NCBI RefSeq assembly: GCF_900086715.1
Contig: NZ_FLKH01000011.1
Span: 186,001-250,000 of the forward strand
Source of the DNA: Gracilibacillus timonensis
Lineage (GTDB): Bacteria > Bacillota > Bacilli > Bacillales > Amphibacillaceae
DNA: 64,000 nucleotides
Direction of reading: 5' to 3'
Positions 1-7,831 of the stretch are shown piece after piece (the first letter of the stretch is position 1; every line of letters starts with the position of its first letter). The notes beneath the pieces were generated by a model that saw only the letters and a program-made list of their open reading frames with translations, had not been told where the DNA came from and did no database searches. Made by a program: the position numbers and the translations under genes.

Positions 1-681
1 AGGTATGACGTGGGCATTACCACCCACCTTGCGCAAAGTAAGATGGAAGTAGCTGAGATCCAGCGAAGGGATGGGGTTACACCCGTACAATTATATCATG
101 ATTTAGGAATTCTAGGCTCTGGAACGGTAGCCGCCCATTGTATCCATGTCACAGAGGAAGATCAAGCGTTATTAGCCCAAACAAATACCAGCGTCGCCCA
201 CGTTCCAGAAGGGAATTTAAAAAAAGGGGATATCGCACCTATTGCAGCACTTGAAGAGAAGGGGGTCAATGTAGCGATTTGTACGGATTCGATGTCTGGA
301 AGTATGTTTGAGTCGATGCGTTTTGGCTTGGCCGTACATCGGTTGTCATCAGGGAATAGGACAGAACCGAACCCTCGTCATATCTTGGAGATGGCAACAC
401 AAAAAGGCGCCAAGGCCTTAGGGATGGATCATGAGATAGGTTCATTGGAAGTTGGTAAGAAAGCTGATTTCATTGCAATTCATAAAAATAAGTTTCATAT
501 CGCTCCTATTGTTTCCAGATATGGAACGCTGGTTCATTCCGTGCAGGCCAGTGATGTAGCACATGTGTGGATTGATGGGGAATGGTGTGTGAAAGACAGT
601 CATGTAGCAGGCATCGATGAAGGACAGTTGAGCAAGGAAGTACAGCAAATATCTGATCGATGTTGGAGCCGCTATCAATAA
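1..681 (+). CDS. Amidohydrolase-superfamily deaminase/hydrolase, 5'-truncated by the window edge
   Basis: The frame is open from base 1, so only the C-terminal ~226 residues are present and the true start lies outside. The fragment looks like the metal-dependent TrzA/MtaD/cytosine-deaminase type of amidohydrolase. Visible elements are the THLAQS histidine, the AAHCIHV segment, a VAHVPEGNL stretch where relatives have VAHNPxSN, the metal-site aspartate in ICTDSMSGS, and the usual closing GSLEVGKKADFIAI composite-domain motif. The family hydrolyses or deaminates purine, pyrimidine or triazine-like rings in the cytoplasm; the substrate cannot be read here. It is followed after 22 nt by a GntR gene with a strong ribosome-binding site, so the two are probably co-transcribed. 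Confidence 0.85.
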   Translation, partial: RYDVGITTHLAQSKMEVAEIQRRDGVTPVQLYHDLGILGSGTVAAHCIHVTEEDQALLAQTNTSVAHVPEGNLKKGDIAPIAALEEKGVNVAICTDSMSGSMFESMRFGLAVHRLSSGNRTEPNPRHILEMATQKGAKALGMDHEIGSLEVGKKADFIAIHKNKFHIAPIVSRYGTLVHSVQASDVAHVWIDGEWCVKDSHVAGIDEGQLSKEVQQISDRCWSRYQ

Positions 682-703
682 ATGAAAACAAAGGGGGAGT
701 AGA

Positions 704-1387
704 ATGTCTCAATTTTCCATAGAAAAATCAAAGCCATATTATGACCAAGTTTATTATAAGATACGTGAAATGATTATCTTCATGGAATTAAAGCCGGGAG
801 AACGCGTTTATGAAGCGCAACTGGCTCGGTTTTTCCATACTAGCCGGAGTCCGGTAAGGGAAGCTGTGAAGACTTTACGTAAAGAAGGATTACTTATTAT
901 CGATGATAAATCACGTATTTTTGTTTATGCCCCCACATTCGATGATATTATTCAAATTTATCAATGCAGAACCGTATTAGAGTCATTAGCCGCCAAATTA
1001 ACCGCCCATGTAGCAACGGATTCTCAAATCAAAAAAATCGGTAAGGTGATAGAGCAAACTGAGTTGCTGCTGCCTGATGAAGTAGAGAATCGAGAACAAT
1101 TGATCCGATTGAATACAGAGTTTCATCAGTTAATCATTCAATACAGTAAGAATCATTTACTGTATAAACAACTGGAATCTATTCATTCATTAAGTTTTTT
1201 CTTTCGTGTATTAAATTTCAAAGGTACCCACCGGGGGAAAGAGTTATTTGTGGAGCATGAACAAATTTATCAGTATATCAAACAACGAAACAGTGAAATG
1301 GCTGCGCAGGCGATGACCAAACATATTGAGAATGACTTAATCCATTTTTGTGAAATAAATGGAGAAACATATCAGGCAATCAAGTGA
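704..1387 (+). CDS. GntR-family transcriptional regulator, FadR/FCD subfamily
   Basis: A 227-residue protein of normal length for FadR-type GntR regulators. Residues ~15-75 form the winged helix-turn-helix with the diagnostic SRSPVREAVKTLRKEGLL recognition segment. Residues ~85-215 are the all-helical FCD ligand-binding domain, with scattered His/Asp residues (HVATDSQ, EFHQLI, HEQIYQYI, KHIEND) that usually ligate a metal. It starts at an ATG behind AAAGGGGGAG. It sits between the amidohydrolase and the racemase-like gene, so it probably controls this small catabolic operon in response to a carboxylic-acid intermediate. The ligand is unknown. Confidence 0.88.
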   Translation: MSQFSIEKSKPYYDQVYYKIREMIIFMELKPGERVYEAQLARFFHTSRSPVREAVKTLRKEGLLIIDDKSRIFVYAPTFDDIIQIYQCRTVLESLAAKLTAHVATDSQIKKIGKVIEQTELLLPDEVENREQLIRLNTEFHQLIIQYSKNHLLYKQLESIHSLSFFFRVLNFKGTHRGKELFVEHEQIYQYIKQRNSEMAAQAMTKHIENDLIHFCEINGETYQAIK

Positions 1388-1442
1388 AGTGTTGTGCCGC
1401 AGGGATGTCCTATGGCCAGATAAAATAAGGGGGCAGAAAATA

Positions 1443-2195
1443 ATGAGAACAGAACCTAAGAAGATAGGGATGCTGACACCATCATCCAATACGGTGTTAG
1501 AGCCAATTTGTATGGAAATGGTACGTGAATTACCCAATGTAACCTGTCACTTTTCTCGTTTTGAAGTGACCAAAATCTCACTGGAGGATGAGGCATTAGC
1601 TCAATTCGATTTTGAGCCGATGTTGCAGGCTGCGGAATTACTGGCACATGCGGAGGTGGATGTCATTGCCTGGAATGGTACATCTGGCGGCTGGCTGGGA
1701 TTCGATGTTGATGTGAAGCTATGCAAAAAAATTGAAGAAAGAACGGGAATTCCAGCTACAACATCGATGTTATCTCAGGTAGAGGCATTTAAAGCTCATA
1801 ATATCAAAAATATTCACCTGGTAACTCCCTATATTTCAGAGATTAATACCTTGATTGCTGAACAATATCAACAATATTGCGATATAGAAACCTTACAAGC
1901 GAGAGGACTAGGACAGACGGTCAACCGCTCCTTCAGTCAAGTCGCCGATGAAAAGATTGAAGCGATGATTCAAGAAGTGGCCGAAGAGCAAGTAGATGGT
2001 ATTAGTATGGTATGTACGAATTTTCCTGGTATTACAAAAGTGGATTATTACGAAAAAAAATACGGCATTATTATTTATGATACGATCAATACTTTATTGT
2101 GGCAGTGTTTACGGATGATGGGTCAAGAAACGGATACCATCAAGGGTTGGGGAGGTATTTTTCATACTGGTCCGTTGGTAGTTAATAACTCATAG
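1443..2195 (+). CDS. Asp/Glu racemase-superfamily protein (maleate isomerase / arylmalonate decarboxylase / EutA-like)
   Basis: A 250-residue protein. The ATG at 1443 is preferred because it follows a GGGGG ribosome-binding site and gives the family-typical beginning MRTEPKKIGMLTPSSNT; the longer frame from 1359 overlaps the GntR gene. The PSSNTVLEP loop and the Cys-191 motif MVCTNFPG are family hallmarks. The first catalytic cysteine, normally in a CTSG motif, is replaced: the sequence reads AWNGTSGG with Gly-79 there. Arylmalonate decarboxylases also keep only the second cysteine, so a decarboxylase or isomerase acting on a small dicarboxylate is as likely as a racemase. The next gene starts 15 nt downstream. 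Confidence 0.8.
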   Translation: MRTEPKKIGMLTPSSNTVLEPICMEMVRELPNVTCHFSRFEVTKISLEDEALAQFDFEPMLQAAELLAHAEVDVIAWNGTSGGWLGFDVDVKLCKKIEERTGIPATTSMLSQVEAFKAHNIKNIHLVTPYISEINTLIAEQYQQYCDIETLQARGLGQTVNRSFSQVADEKIEAMIQEVAEEQVDGISMVCTNFPGITKVDYYEKKYGIIIYDTINTLLWQCLRMMGQETDTIKGWGGIFHTGPLVVNNS

Positions 2196-2210
2196 AAAGG
2201 GGTTTACGTA

Positions 2211-3164
2211 ATGGCGAATATTTTTATTTCAGGGAAAATCCCTGAGGTAGGCTATGCATTGCTTGATGGTCATGATTTCGATGTGTACACAGGCGAAGAA
2301 TTGATAACGGAGACAGAATTACTCGAACGGGTGCAAGATGTAGAAGCACTATTGACGCCATTATCGACAAAGATAACGCGACAAGTAATGGAAGCAGCTC
2401 CGAGTCTAAAGGTAATAGCCAACTTTGGGGCTGGTTTTGACAATATTGATATAGCAGCGGCAAAGGAAAGGGGTATTATAGTGACTAATACGCCAAAGGT
2501 TTCCACAGAGGCGACCGCAGAATTAGCACTTGGTTTGATGATCAGCTTAATGCGTCGTATTCCAGAAGGTGATCAATTATGCAGAACTAAAGGATTTAAC
2601 GGCTGGGCACCGCTGTTTTTCTTAGGAAGGGAATTAACGAATAAGAAGCTGGGAATTGTAGGTTTTGGCAAAATCGGTCAAGCGGTAGCTAAGCGAGCGC
2701 AGGCATTTGGTATGGATATATATTATACAGGTCGTACACGTAAGCCTCAAGAAATAGAGGAAAGATATAACGCCACCTATCTATCCTTTGCTGAGCTTTT
2801 GGAGACAAGTGATGTCATTACTGTCCATTCAGCTTATACAGAAGATACGCATCATCTCTTTACGAAAAAAGAATTTGAACAAATGAAAGAAACGGCATAC
2901 TTTCTTAACTTATCAAGGGGGCCAGTGGTAAAAGAAGTGGACCTTGCCGAAATACTGAAGGAAGAAGGTATTGCAGGAGCGGCGTTGGATGTGTTTGAGT
3001 TTGAACCAGAGATTACGGCAGAGCTTAAGTCAATGGACAATCTGGTTATCACACCGCATATCGGAAATGCAACGATCGAAACGCGTAATAATATGGCCAA
3101 GCTATCGGCCGAGAATATTTTAAAGGTGTTGTCCGAACAACCCGCGTTGACACCTGTGTTGTAG
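2211..3164 (+). CDS. D-isomer-specific 2-hydroxyacid dehydrogenase
   Basis: A 317-residue NAD(P)-dependent dehydrogenase of the phosphoglycerate/glyoxylate reductase family, cytoplasmic. The nucleotide-binding segment VGFGKIGQAVAKRA lies near residue 150. The catalytic triad is visible as Arg in LNLSRGPVV (~235), Glu in DVFEFEPEI (~264) and His in TPHIGNAT (~283). The start ATG follows GAAAGGGG at the usual spacing. It is the last gene of the amidohydrolase-GntR-racemase series and probably oxidises or reduces the 2-hydroxy/2-oxo acid made by the upstream enzymes. The physiological substrate is not determinable from sequence. Confidence 0.9.
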   Translation: MANIFISGKIPEVGYALLDGHDFDVYTGEELITETELLERVQDVEALLTPLSTKITRQVMEAAPSLKVIANFGAGFDNIDIAAAKERGIIVTNTPKVSTEATAELALGLMISLMRRIPEGDQLCRTKGFNGWAPLFFLGRELTNKKLGIVGFGKIGQAVAKRAQAFGMDIYYTGRTRKPQEIEERYNATYLSFAELLETSDVITVHSAYTEDTHHLFTKKEFEQMKETAYFLNLSRGPVVKEVDLAEILKEEGIAGAALDVFEFEPEITAELKSMDNLVITPHIGNATIETRNNMAKLSAENILKVLSEQPALTPVL

Positions 3165-3263
3165 ATGTTATTTAAGAAATACCACAACATAAATACCCCT
3201 GTATCAAGGTTAATTGGCACAGGGGTTATGATGGTCTGGAAGTTTACCACGAATGGACTATAC

Positions 3264-4592
3264 TTAAATCCCTTGATATCCTTCCTTTACATGTACAATA
3301 TGTTCAAACCCTTTTCGTTCTAAGAGGCCTACTGCGATCGAACTTCTTACACCCGATTGGCAATGTACATAAATCGGCTCCTGTTTATCAAAAGGTACGG
3401 GCTGATTTAATAATTGTCCATGTGGCAGGTGATGTGCTTGTGGCAAGTGTCCATCTGCCCATTCTGTTTCATTGCGGACATCTAACACATTCCCTTCGTC
3501 ACCAGTGATGTCACGACTGTGTACATGTTGGGTGATGACTTCATCTTTGGGTGGTAGGTAGCCCTTGACTTGATCAAATCCGATCAATTGTAATACATGT
3601 GCAGCTTCTTGCACCTGCCAACTTTCACCGATAAGAACAGCCGGTTGATCATAATCGAGATACCAACCGATTTGATTAATAAAGTTTTTATCAAATGGAA
3701 TATTGATACTGCCGCGTAGATGGCCGCCGTGATAAGCAGTACGTGAGCGAATATCGAACATTAACTCCTTGCGATCATCTACTTGCAAGGGGTATACCTG
3801 ATATGGCTGGAAAAGGCGATGCCCATTTTGATTAAGCTCCTTCATATTGGCAAAGTGATGGGGTGGTGCTGGTTGATCTGCTGTTAATTCTTCGATAAAG
3901 GATTGCTCATCACGTTCTTGGAGGGCCCAGTTGGTTTGTTTCTCATATCCTAATGTAGACATAGGAACAGCACCTAATGATTTCCCACACGGGCTTCCTG
4001 CCCCATGACCAGGCCAGATTTGCAGGTGATTTGGCAATGCCTTCACGCGTTGAATAGATTGGAACATCTGCTTAGCACCAATTTCTGTAGAACCGGCGAT
4101 TTGGACAGATTTTTCTAATAAGTCAGGGCGACCAATCGATCCGACAAATAGAAAGTCTCCTGTAAATATCCCCATTGGTACATCTGCTCCGCCTCCAACA
4201 TCCGTTAAAACAAAACTGATACTCTCCGGGGTATGACCTGGTGTATGCCACACTTGCAGTTCAACATTGCCTACTTTAATGATATCACCGTCCTTTACAC
4301 GCGTCGCGGGTCCTGGTAAATGGTTATAACTTAATGCTTGATCGCCTTCTCCAGAGATAAACATGTGCGCTCCCAGTTGATGGGACACATCACGAAGTCC
4401 TGAGGCAAAATCGGCATGAATATGTGTCTCGGTGACATGGGTAATCCGCAATCCTTCTTGCTCCGCAACCTCTATATAAGGTGTGACATTCCTAATGGGG
4501 TCAATAATAATCGCCTCACCTGTTCGTTGACAACCAACTAAATAAGACATCTGTGATAAATATTGATCATAGAATTGTTTAAAAAACATCAT
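3264..4592 (-). CDS. cstB: CstB-like persulfide dioxygenase-sulfurtransferase (MBL fold plus two rhodanese domains)
   Basis: A 442-residue three-domain protein. Residues ~1-240 are a metallo-beta-lactamase fold with THIHADF (His-57, His-59, Asp-61), WHTPGHTPES and FTGDFLFVGSIGRPD, the persulfide-dioxygenase iron-site pattern. Residues ~255-350 are a rhodanese domain with no cysteine in the active loop (IGESWQV). Residues ~355-442 are a second rhodanese with the catalytic loop VHCQSGVRSS. The order and length match staphylococcal CstB, a non-heme iron enzyme that oxidises low-molecular-weight persulfides to thiosulfate. It is 12 nt downstream of cstA and shares its CstR-controlled promoter. 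Either of two adjacent ATGs could be the start. Confidence 0.92.
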   Translation of the reverse strand: MMFFKQFYDQYLSQMSYLVGCQRTGEAIIIDPIRNVTPYIEVAEQEGLRITHVTETHIHADFASGLRDVSHQLGAHMFISGEGDQALSYNHLPGPATRVKDGDIIKVGNVELQVWHTPGHTPESISFVLTDVGGGADVPMGIFTGDFLFVGSIGRPDLLEKSVQIAGSTEIGAKQMFQSIQRVKALPNHLQIWPGHGAGSPCGKSLGAVPMSTLGYEKQTNWALQERDEQSFIEELTADQPAPPHHFANMKELNQNGHRLFQPYQVYPLQVDDRKELMFDIRSRTAYHGGHLRGSINIPFDKNFINQIGWYLDYDQPAVLIGESWQVQEAAHVLQLIGFDQVKGYLPPKDEVITQHVHSRDITGDEGNVLDVRNETEWADGHLPQAHHLPHGQLLNQPVPFDKQEPIYVHCQSGVRSSIAVGLLERKGFEHIVHVKEGYQGI

Positions 4593-4604
4593 TAGCTCCC
4601 CTTT

Positions 4605-5657
4605 TTAAATAAATAAGTGGTGATCCGCGTGCTGTGTGTGCCCTATATAAGTACCTACTCCACCTAATTGTATCTCTGGACGTAATTCTTCTTGCGTGAT
4701 GCCCATTACATCCATGCTCATCGTGCAGGCGATTAATGTAACATCTTGTTCAATCGCTTGATCGATTAGGGCAGGTAGGCTATCGACATTTTTCTTTCTC
4801 ATCATAGCTTGCATCATTTTATTTCCGATACCAAGCATATTGAGCTTAGAGATCGGCATGTGTGCAGGTGTTTTTGGTAAAAATTTATCAAACCATTTGG
4901 CCATGCCTGTTTTTCTTACTTGTGATTTTTTTCGTTTCTTCAAAGCATTAAGCCCCCAGAAGGTGAAAAAGATTGATACATCCTTCCCGGCTGCCCTGGC
5001 TCCATTGGCAATTATCATCGCGGCTAAGGCCTTATCCAAGTCCCCGCTAAACAGTACAATCGTCGTTCCGTTTTTGGAAATCTGTGGATCCTGAGGTTTC
5101 CCCTCATTTTTTTGGATAACGGCGGTGACCTGGGTTTCGTCATGTTGCAGATCTACTAATGCGTGTCCCGTTTGCTGTGCCCAGCTTTGAACATCGCTGG
5201 CGAAACCGACATCGGTGACGGTCACCTCTAGTTGTTCGCCTATGTTAAGCAGTTGTATTTCCCGGTTGACATTTACAATCGGTCCGGGGCACTGCATGCC
5301 GCTATAATTAAGTTTTTTTCGCTGGGATTGAACGGACGATTTCTCGTTTACCTGTTTGTGATCGTCGGCGCTAAAAGAGCTATAACCTCCATCCAAGTTG
5401 ACGACATCGAGACCTTGATCGGCTAAAAATTCTCCGGCCTGCTTACTGCGGTTTCCTGACTTACAGTAGATGTAGTATGATTTTGGCTCAGTCGGGTGTG
5501 TTTGTTCGATGGTGGATAAAGGAACAGAAATGGCTCCTTTGATATGGCCAAGTCGATATTCTTCCTCCTCGCGTACATCAAGCAATTGGTTATTTGCCCC
5601 TAAGCATTCTAAGTCTTCTTTACTAAAATCCTGAATCGGAATGGTTTTTAACTTCAT
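4605..5657 (-). CDS. cstA: CstA-like multidomain sulfurtransferase (rhodanese-TusA-DsrE)
   Basis: A 350-residue cytoplasmic protein with three sulfur-carrier modules in series. The rhodanese has the active loop YCKSGNRSK (Cys-65). The TusA module has the CPGP motif at Cys-123. A DsrE/DsrF-like domain occupies ~200-350 with the cysteine in LIACTMSMD. This is the architecture of staphylococcal CstA, which accepts and relays persulfide sulfur. The ATG is preceded on the minus strand by AAGGAGGA. It is the first gene of the divergent cstA-cstB operon, under a consensus promoter overlapped by CstR boxes. Confidence 0.92.
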   Translation of the reverse strand: MKLKTIPIQDFSKEDLECLGANNQLLDVREEEEYRLGHIKGAISVPLSTIEQTHPTEPKSYYIYCKSGNRSKQAGEFLADQGLDVVNLDGGYSSFSADDHKQVNEKSSVQSQRKKLNYSGMQCPGPIVNVNREIQLLNIGEQLEVTVTDVGFASDVQSWAQQTGHALVDLQHDETQVTAVIQKNEGKPQDPQISKNGTTIVLFSGDLDKALAAMIIANGARAAGKDVSIFFTFWGLNALKKRKKSQVRKTGMAKWFDKFLPKTPAHMPISKLNMLGIGNKMMQAMMRKKNVDSLPALIDQAIEQDVTLIACTMSMDVMGITQEELRPEIQLGGVGTYIGHTQHADHHLFI

Positions 5658-5674
5658 TATATCCTCCTTCTAAA

Positions 5675-5690
5675 ATACCTATAGGGGTAT
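5675..5690. promoter_or_regulatory. Putative CstR operator 1
   Basis: Inverted repeat ATACC-N6-GGTAT overlapping the start of the cstA -10 region. It has the same arms and the same 6-nt spacer as the second site 23 nt away, and resembles the AT-flanked C/G palindromes bound by the CsoR/CstR family. Confidence 0.75.
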
Positions 5691-5717
5691 ATTAATATAA
5701 AGAAATCATTTTGTCAA
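5689..5717 (-). promoter_or_regulatory. cstAB promoter
   Basis: On the minus strand TTGACA (5717-5712), a 17-nt spacer, then TAATAT (5694-5689) give a near-consensus sigma-A promoter. The -35 lies inside operator 2 and the -10 touches operator 1, the expected geometry for repression by CstR that is relieved by persulfides. Confidence 0.8.
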
Positions 5718-5738
5718 ATACCCCATTAGGTATTTGAC
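5713..5738. promoter_or_regulatory. Putative CstR operator 2 (perfect 10-bp arms)
   Basis: GTCAAATACC and GGTATTTGAC form a perfect inverted repeat around a 6-nt centre. It covers the cstA -35 and abuts the cstR -35, so one dimer or tetramer could repress both directions. Confidence 0.8.
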
Positions 5739-5762
5739 GTGGTTGCAGAAATCCAGTATATT
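5734..5762 (+). promoter_or_regulatory. cstR promoter
   Basis: TTGACG (5734-5739), 17-nt spacer, TATATT (5757-5762). The -35 is formed by the right arm of CstR operator 2, which implies autoregulation. An AGGAG ribosome-binding site and the cstR ATG follow. Confidence 0.75.
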
Positions 5763-5794
5763 TGCTTTACAGAATAAAAAAGGAGAATGTAGCA

Positions 5795-6055
5795 ATGGAG
5801 TATAATCAAAAAATGATTAATCGTATCAAACGTGTACAGGGGCAATTGAATGGTGTAATCAAAATGATGGAAGAAGAACAAGATTGCAAAGAAGTAGTTA
5901 CCCAGCTAAGCGCCTCGAAGGGATCCTTGCAGCGGCTGATGGGTGTGATTATAAGTGAGAATTTGGTTGAATGTGTGAGAGAAGCGGATCAAGAAGGAGC
6001 TTCTTCCCAAGAAATGATCAACGAGGCGATCGAATTGTTGGTGAAGAGTAAGTAA
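5795..6055 (+). CDS. cstR: CstR, persulfide-sensing CsoR-family repressor
   Basis: An 86-residue all-helical repressor of the CsoR/RcnR (DUF156) family. The ATG at 5795 is chosen over an in-frame TTG 11 codons upstream because it follows AGGAG at good spacing and gives the family length. Cys-31 and Cys-60 are present, at the numbering known for staphylococcal CstR. The histidine that completes the copper site in CsoR, four residues before the second cysteine, is Asn-56. That cysteine pair without the histidine marks a sulfur sensor rather than a copper sensor, and the divergent cstA-cstB genes agree. Confidence 0.92.
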   Translation: MEYNQKMINRIKRVQGQLNGVIKMMEEEQDCKEVVTQLSASKGSLQRLMGVIISENLVECVREADQEGASSQEMINEAIELLVKSK

Positions 6056-6560
6056 GGATGAGCGTATGATTGATGTGAAAATACTTGGAAGATCATTGTC
6101 TAATATACGAAAAGATGAATAAAATATTGGAAACAGGGGCAATGTTTTGAGAGAGGATAGTTCAGTCTTTTAAGTTGAGCACCTCTTTTTTTTATAACAA
6201 TCTGTGTTTTCTGCTATATGAGATAAAGAGATTTTGGTGAAGCGAAATTAAACGTAAAAAGAAAAAAAATAAAAAATTCTTTACTATGGTTCTTTTTTTG
6301 ATTTCAATAACCAATATTCCATGAAGTTTTCCCCTAACAGTCCGGTTAATTGATATGCTCGTAGGAGTTTTTATGTAGGTTAGAAAAGGAAGAATTGGTG
6401 GATAGCTATGTGCAAGTACGGTGATGGAAAACTGCTAGAAATTCCGTATTTCACCTGCGAATTTTGCTAAAAGTAGGTTACAATAGGGGAGGAGATTGTT
6501 CATTTCAACCTGCTGATAGCAATCTGACTCTAGGATAGAAAAAGAAAGGAGGAGGACTTA
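6056..6560. other. Intergenic region, about 500 bases, no gene recognised
   Basis: AT-rich, with no open frame that has coding character. A weak GAGAGG...CCTCT pairing before a run of eight T near 6185-6194 may end cstR transcription. A GGTGA/TCACC hairpin with an inner GGAA/TTCC pair spans about 6420-6454. A TACAAT hexamer near 6479-6484 could be the -10 of the diguanylate cyclase promoter, but its -35 is poor. I see no match to a known riboswitch class. Confidence 0.4.
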
Positions 6561-7661
6561 ATGTTGGCGGTGATTAGTGATTTTTTCATTAACCTATGTA
6601 TCATTATTGCCCTCCTTTTTATCTACTTACAAATCAGGTGGAAATTGAACTGGCAAGACAAGCCTTACTTTCAATTGAGTATTATAGATGGGGCTGTTGG
6701 TGGTTTGATGGGGTTTATCTTAATGAATTTTTCCATTGAGGTGTTAGGCGATACCTTAGTGGATTTACGTTTTATACCAGTACTGTTGGTAGTGATGTTT
6801 ATCGGTCCTTATCCCGCTGTTATTAGTACGATACTAATTATCTTAGGAAGGTTTACACTAGGGATGACTACTTCCTCTGTTGCCTCGCTTATCTTAATGA
6901 TAGCCTTAGTAACAGGATTTATTCTGATCAATCGATGGTACGAACCAAACCAGCAATCTTATAAAAAAGCGCTGCTGATGATTTTGTATTCTAATCTAAT
7001 ATTTACGATTATCATGTCTGCGCTCATTCAAGATGGGATGCTTTTAGCTCAGTTTATGCCTGTCTATTGGATAGTGTCTTTTATTTGTGGTTGGACAGCC
7101 GTTTTCTTCATGAAGTATATTCAACAAACGCAATACCTGTTAATGAAATATGAACAAGAATCGGCAACGGATTTTCTGACTGGATTAAATAATGTACGTC
7201 AATTTGCTGCGCTTTGGAATAGACTAGCAAGTCATGCTCGAGAGAATGGCGAACAATTATCGCTGTTGGTCTTGGATGTGGATTACTTTAAGCAGGTGAA
7301 TGATACTTATGGTCATGCAGCGGGAAACTATATTTTGACAGAACTAGGTGTGATTTTTAAAAATGCGACACGTTCACTGGATGTAGTTTCTCGCAATGGA
7401 GGTGAGGAGTTTTCGATTATTTTGCCGAATTGTCCACATCAACAGGCTTTAGCAACGGCCGAGCTTATACGCAGTAATGTTGAATCTCATTCTTTTGCTA
7501 TATCCTCCGCTTTTTCCATTAAGATCACCATTTCTATTGGGGTTGCCACCTATCCAGATACCGTAAATGATCCGGTGCGTATTGTCCGTATGGCAGATGA
7601 GTGTCTCTATCAAGCAAAGCATCTGGGGAGAAATAGGGTTTGTGATCGAGTGGAAAGCTGA
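6561..7661 (+). CDS. Membrane-anchored diguanylate cyclase (5TM sensor plus GGDEF)
   Basis: A 366-residue protein. Residues ~1-195 carry about six hydrophobic segments resembling the 5TM-5TMR_LYT sensor module. Residues ~200-364 are a GGDEF domain. The active-site signature is GGEEF at ~280-284, a competent variant, and an RSLD inhibitory I-site lies exactly five residues upstream, so product feedback is expected. It makes cyclic di-GMP from two GTP at the inner membrane face. The start ATG follows AAAGGAGGAGG. It precedes the YesM-type kinase gene by about 170 nt; whether the two share a transcript is unclear. Confidence 0.9.
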   Translation: MLAVISDFFINLCIIIALLFIYLQIRWKLNWQDKPYFQLSIIDGAVGGLMGFILMNFSIEVLGDTLVDLRFIPVLLVVMFIGPYPAVISTILIILGRFTLGMTTSSVASLILMIALVTGFILINRWYEPNQQSYKKALLMILYSNLIFTIIMSALIQDGMLLAQFMPVYWIVSFICGWTAVFFMKYIQQTQYLLMKYEQESATDFLTGLNNVRQFAALWNRLASHARENGEQLSLLVLDVDYFKQVNDTYGHAAGNYILTELGVIFKNATRSLDVVSRNGGEEFSIILPNCPHQQALATAELIRSNVESHSFAISSAFSIKITISIGVATYPDTVNDPVRIVRMADECLYQAKHLGRNRVCDRVES

Positions 7662-7831
7662 AGGCAGACTGTTGTCAATGGGGACGTTACAGATGGTATT
7701 TTATACGACTCGGGTTTTGAGCTCAGAAAATGGAGTAACGGTCATTAAGAAATATGGTAAACTATGTGACAGGATGTAAACTTGTTAGAAAGCAGGCGAT
7801 AGCATGGCTCTACAAAAAGGATTTATATAGT

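Noticed and set aside
3175-3236. Terminator between the hydroxyacid dehydrogenase and cstB
   Set aside because: CCCCTGT/ACAGGGG can pair, but the loop is about 18 nt and no T tract follows on either strand.
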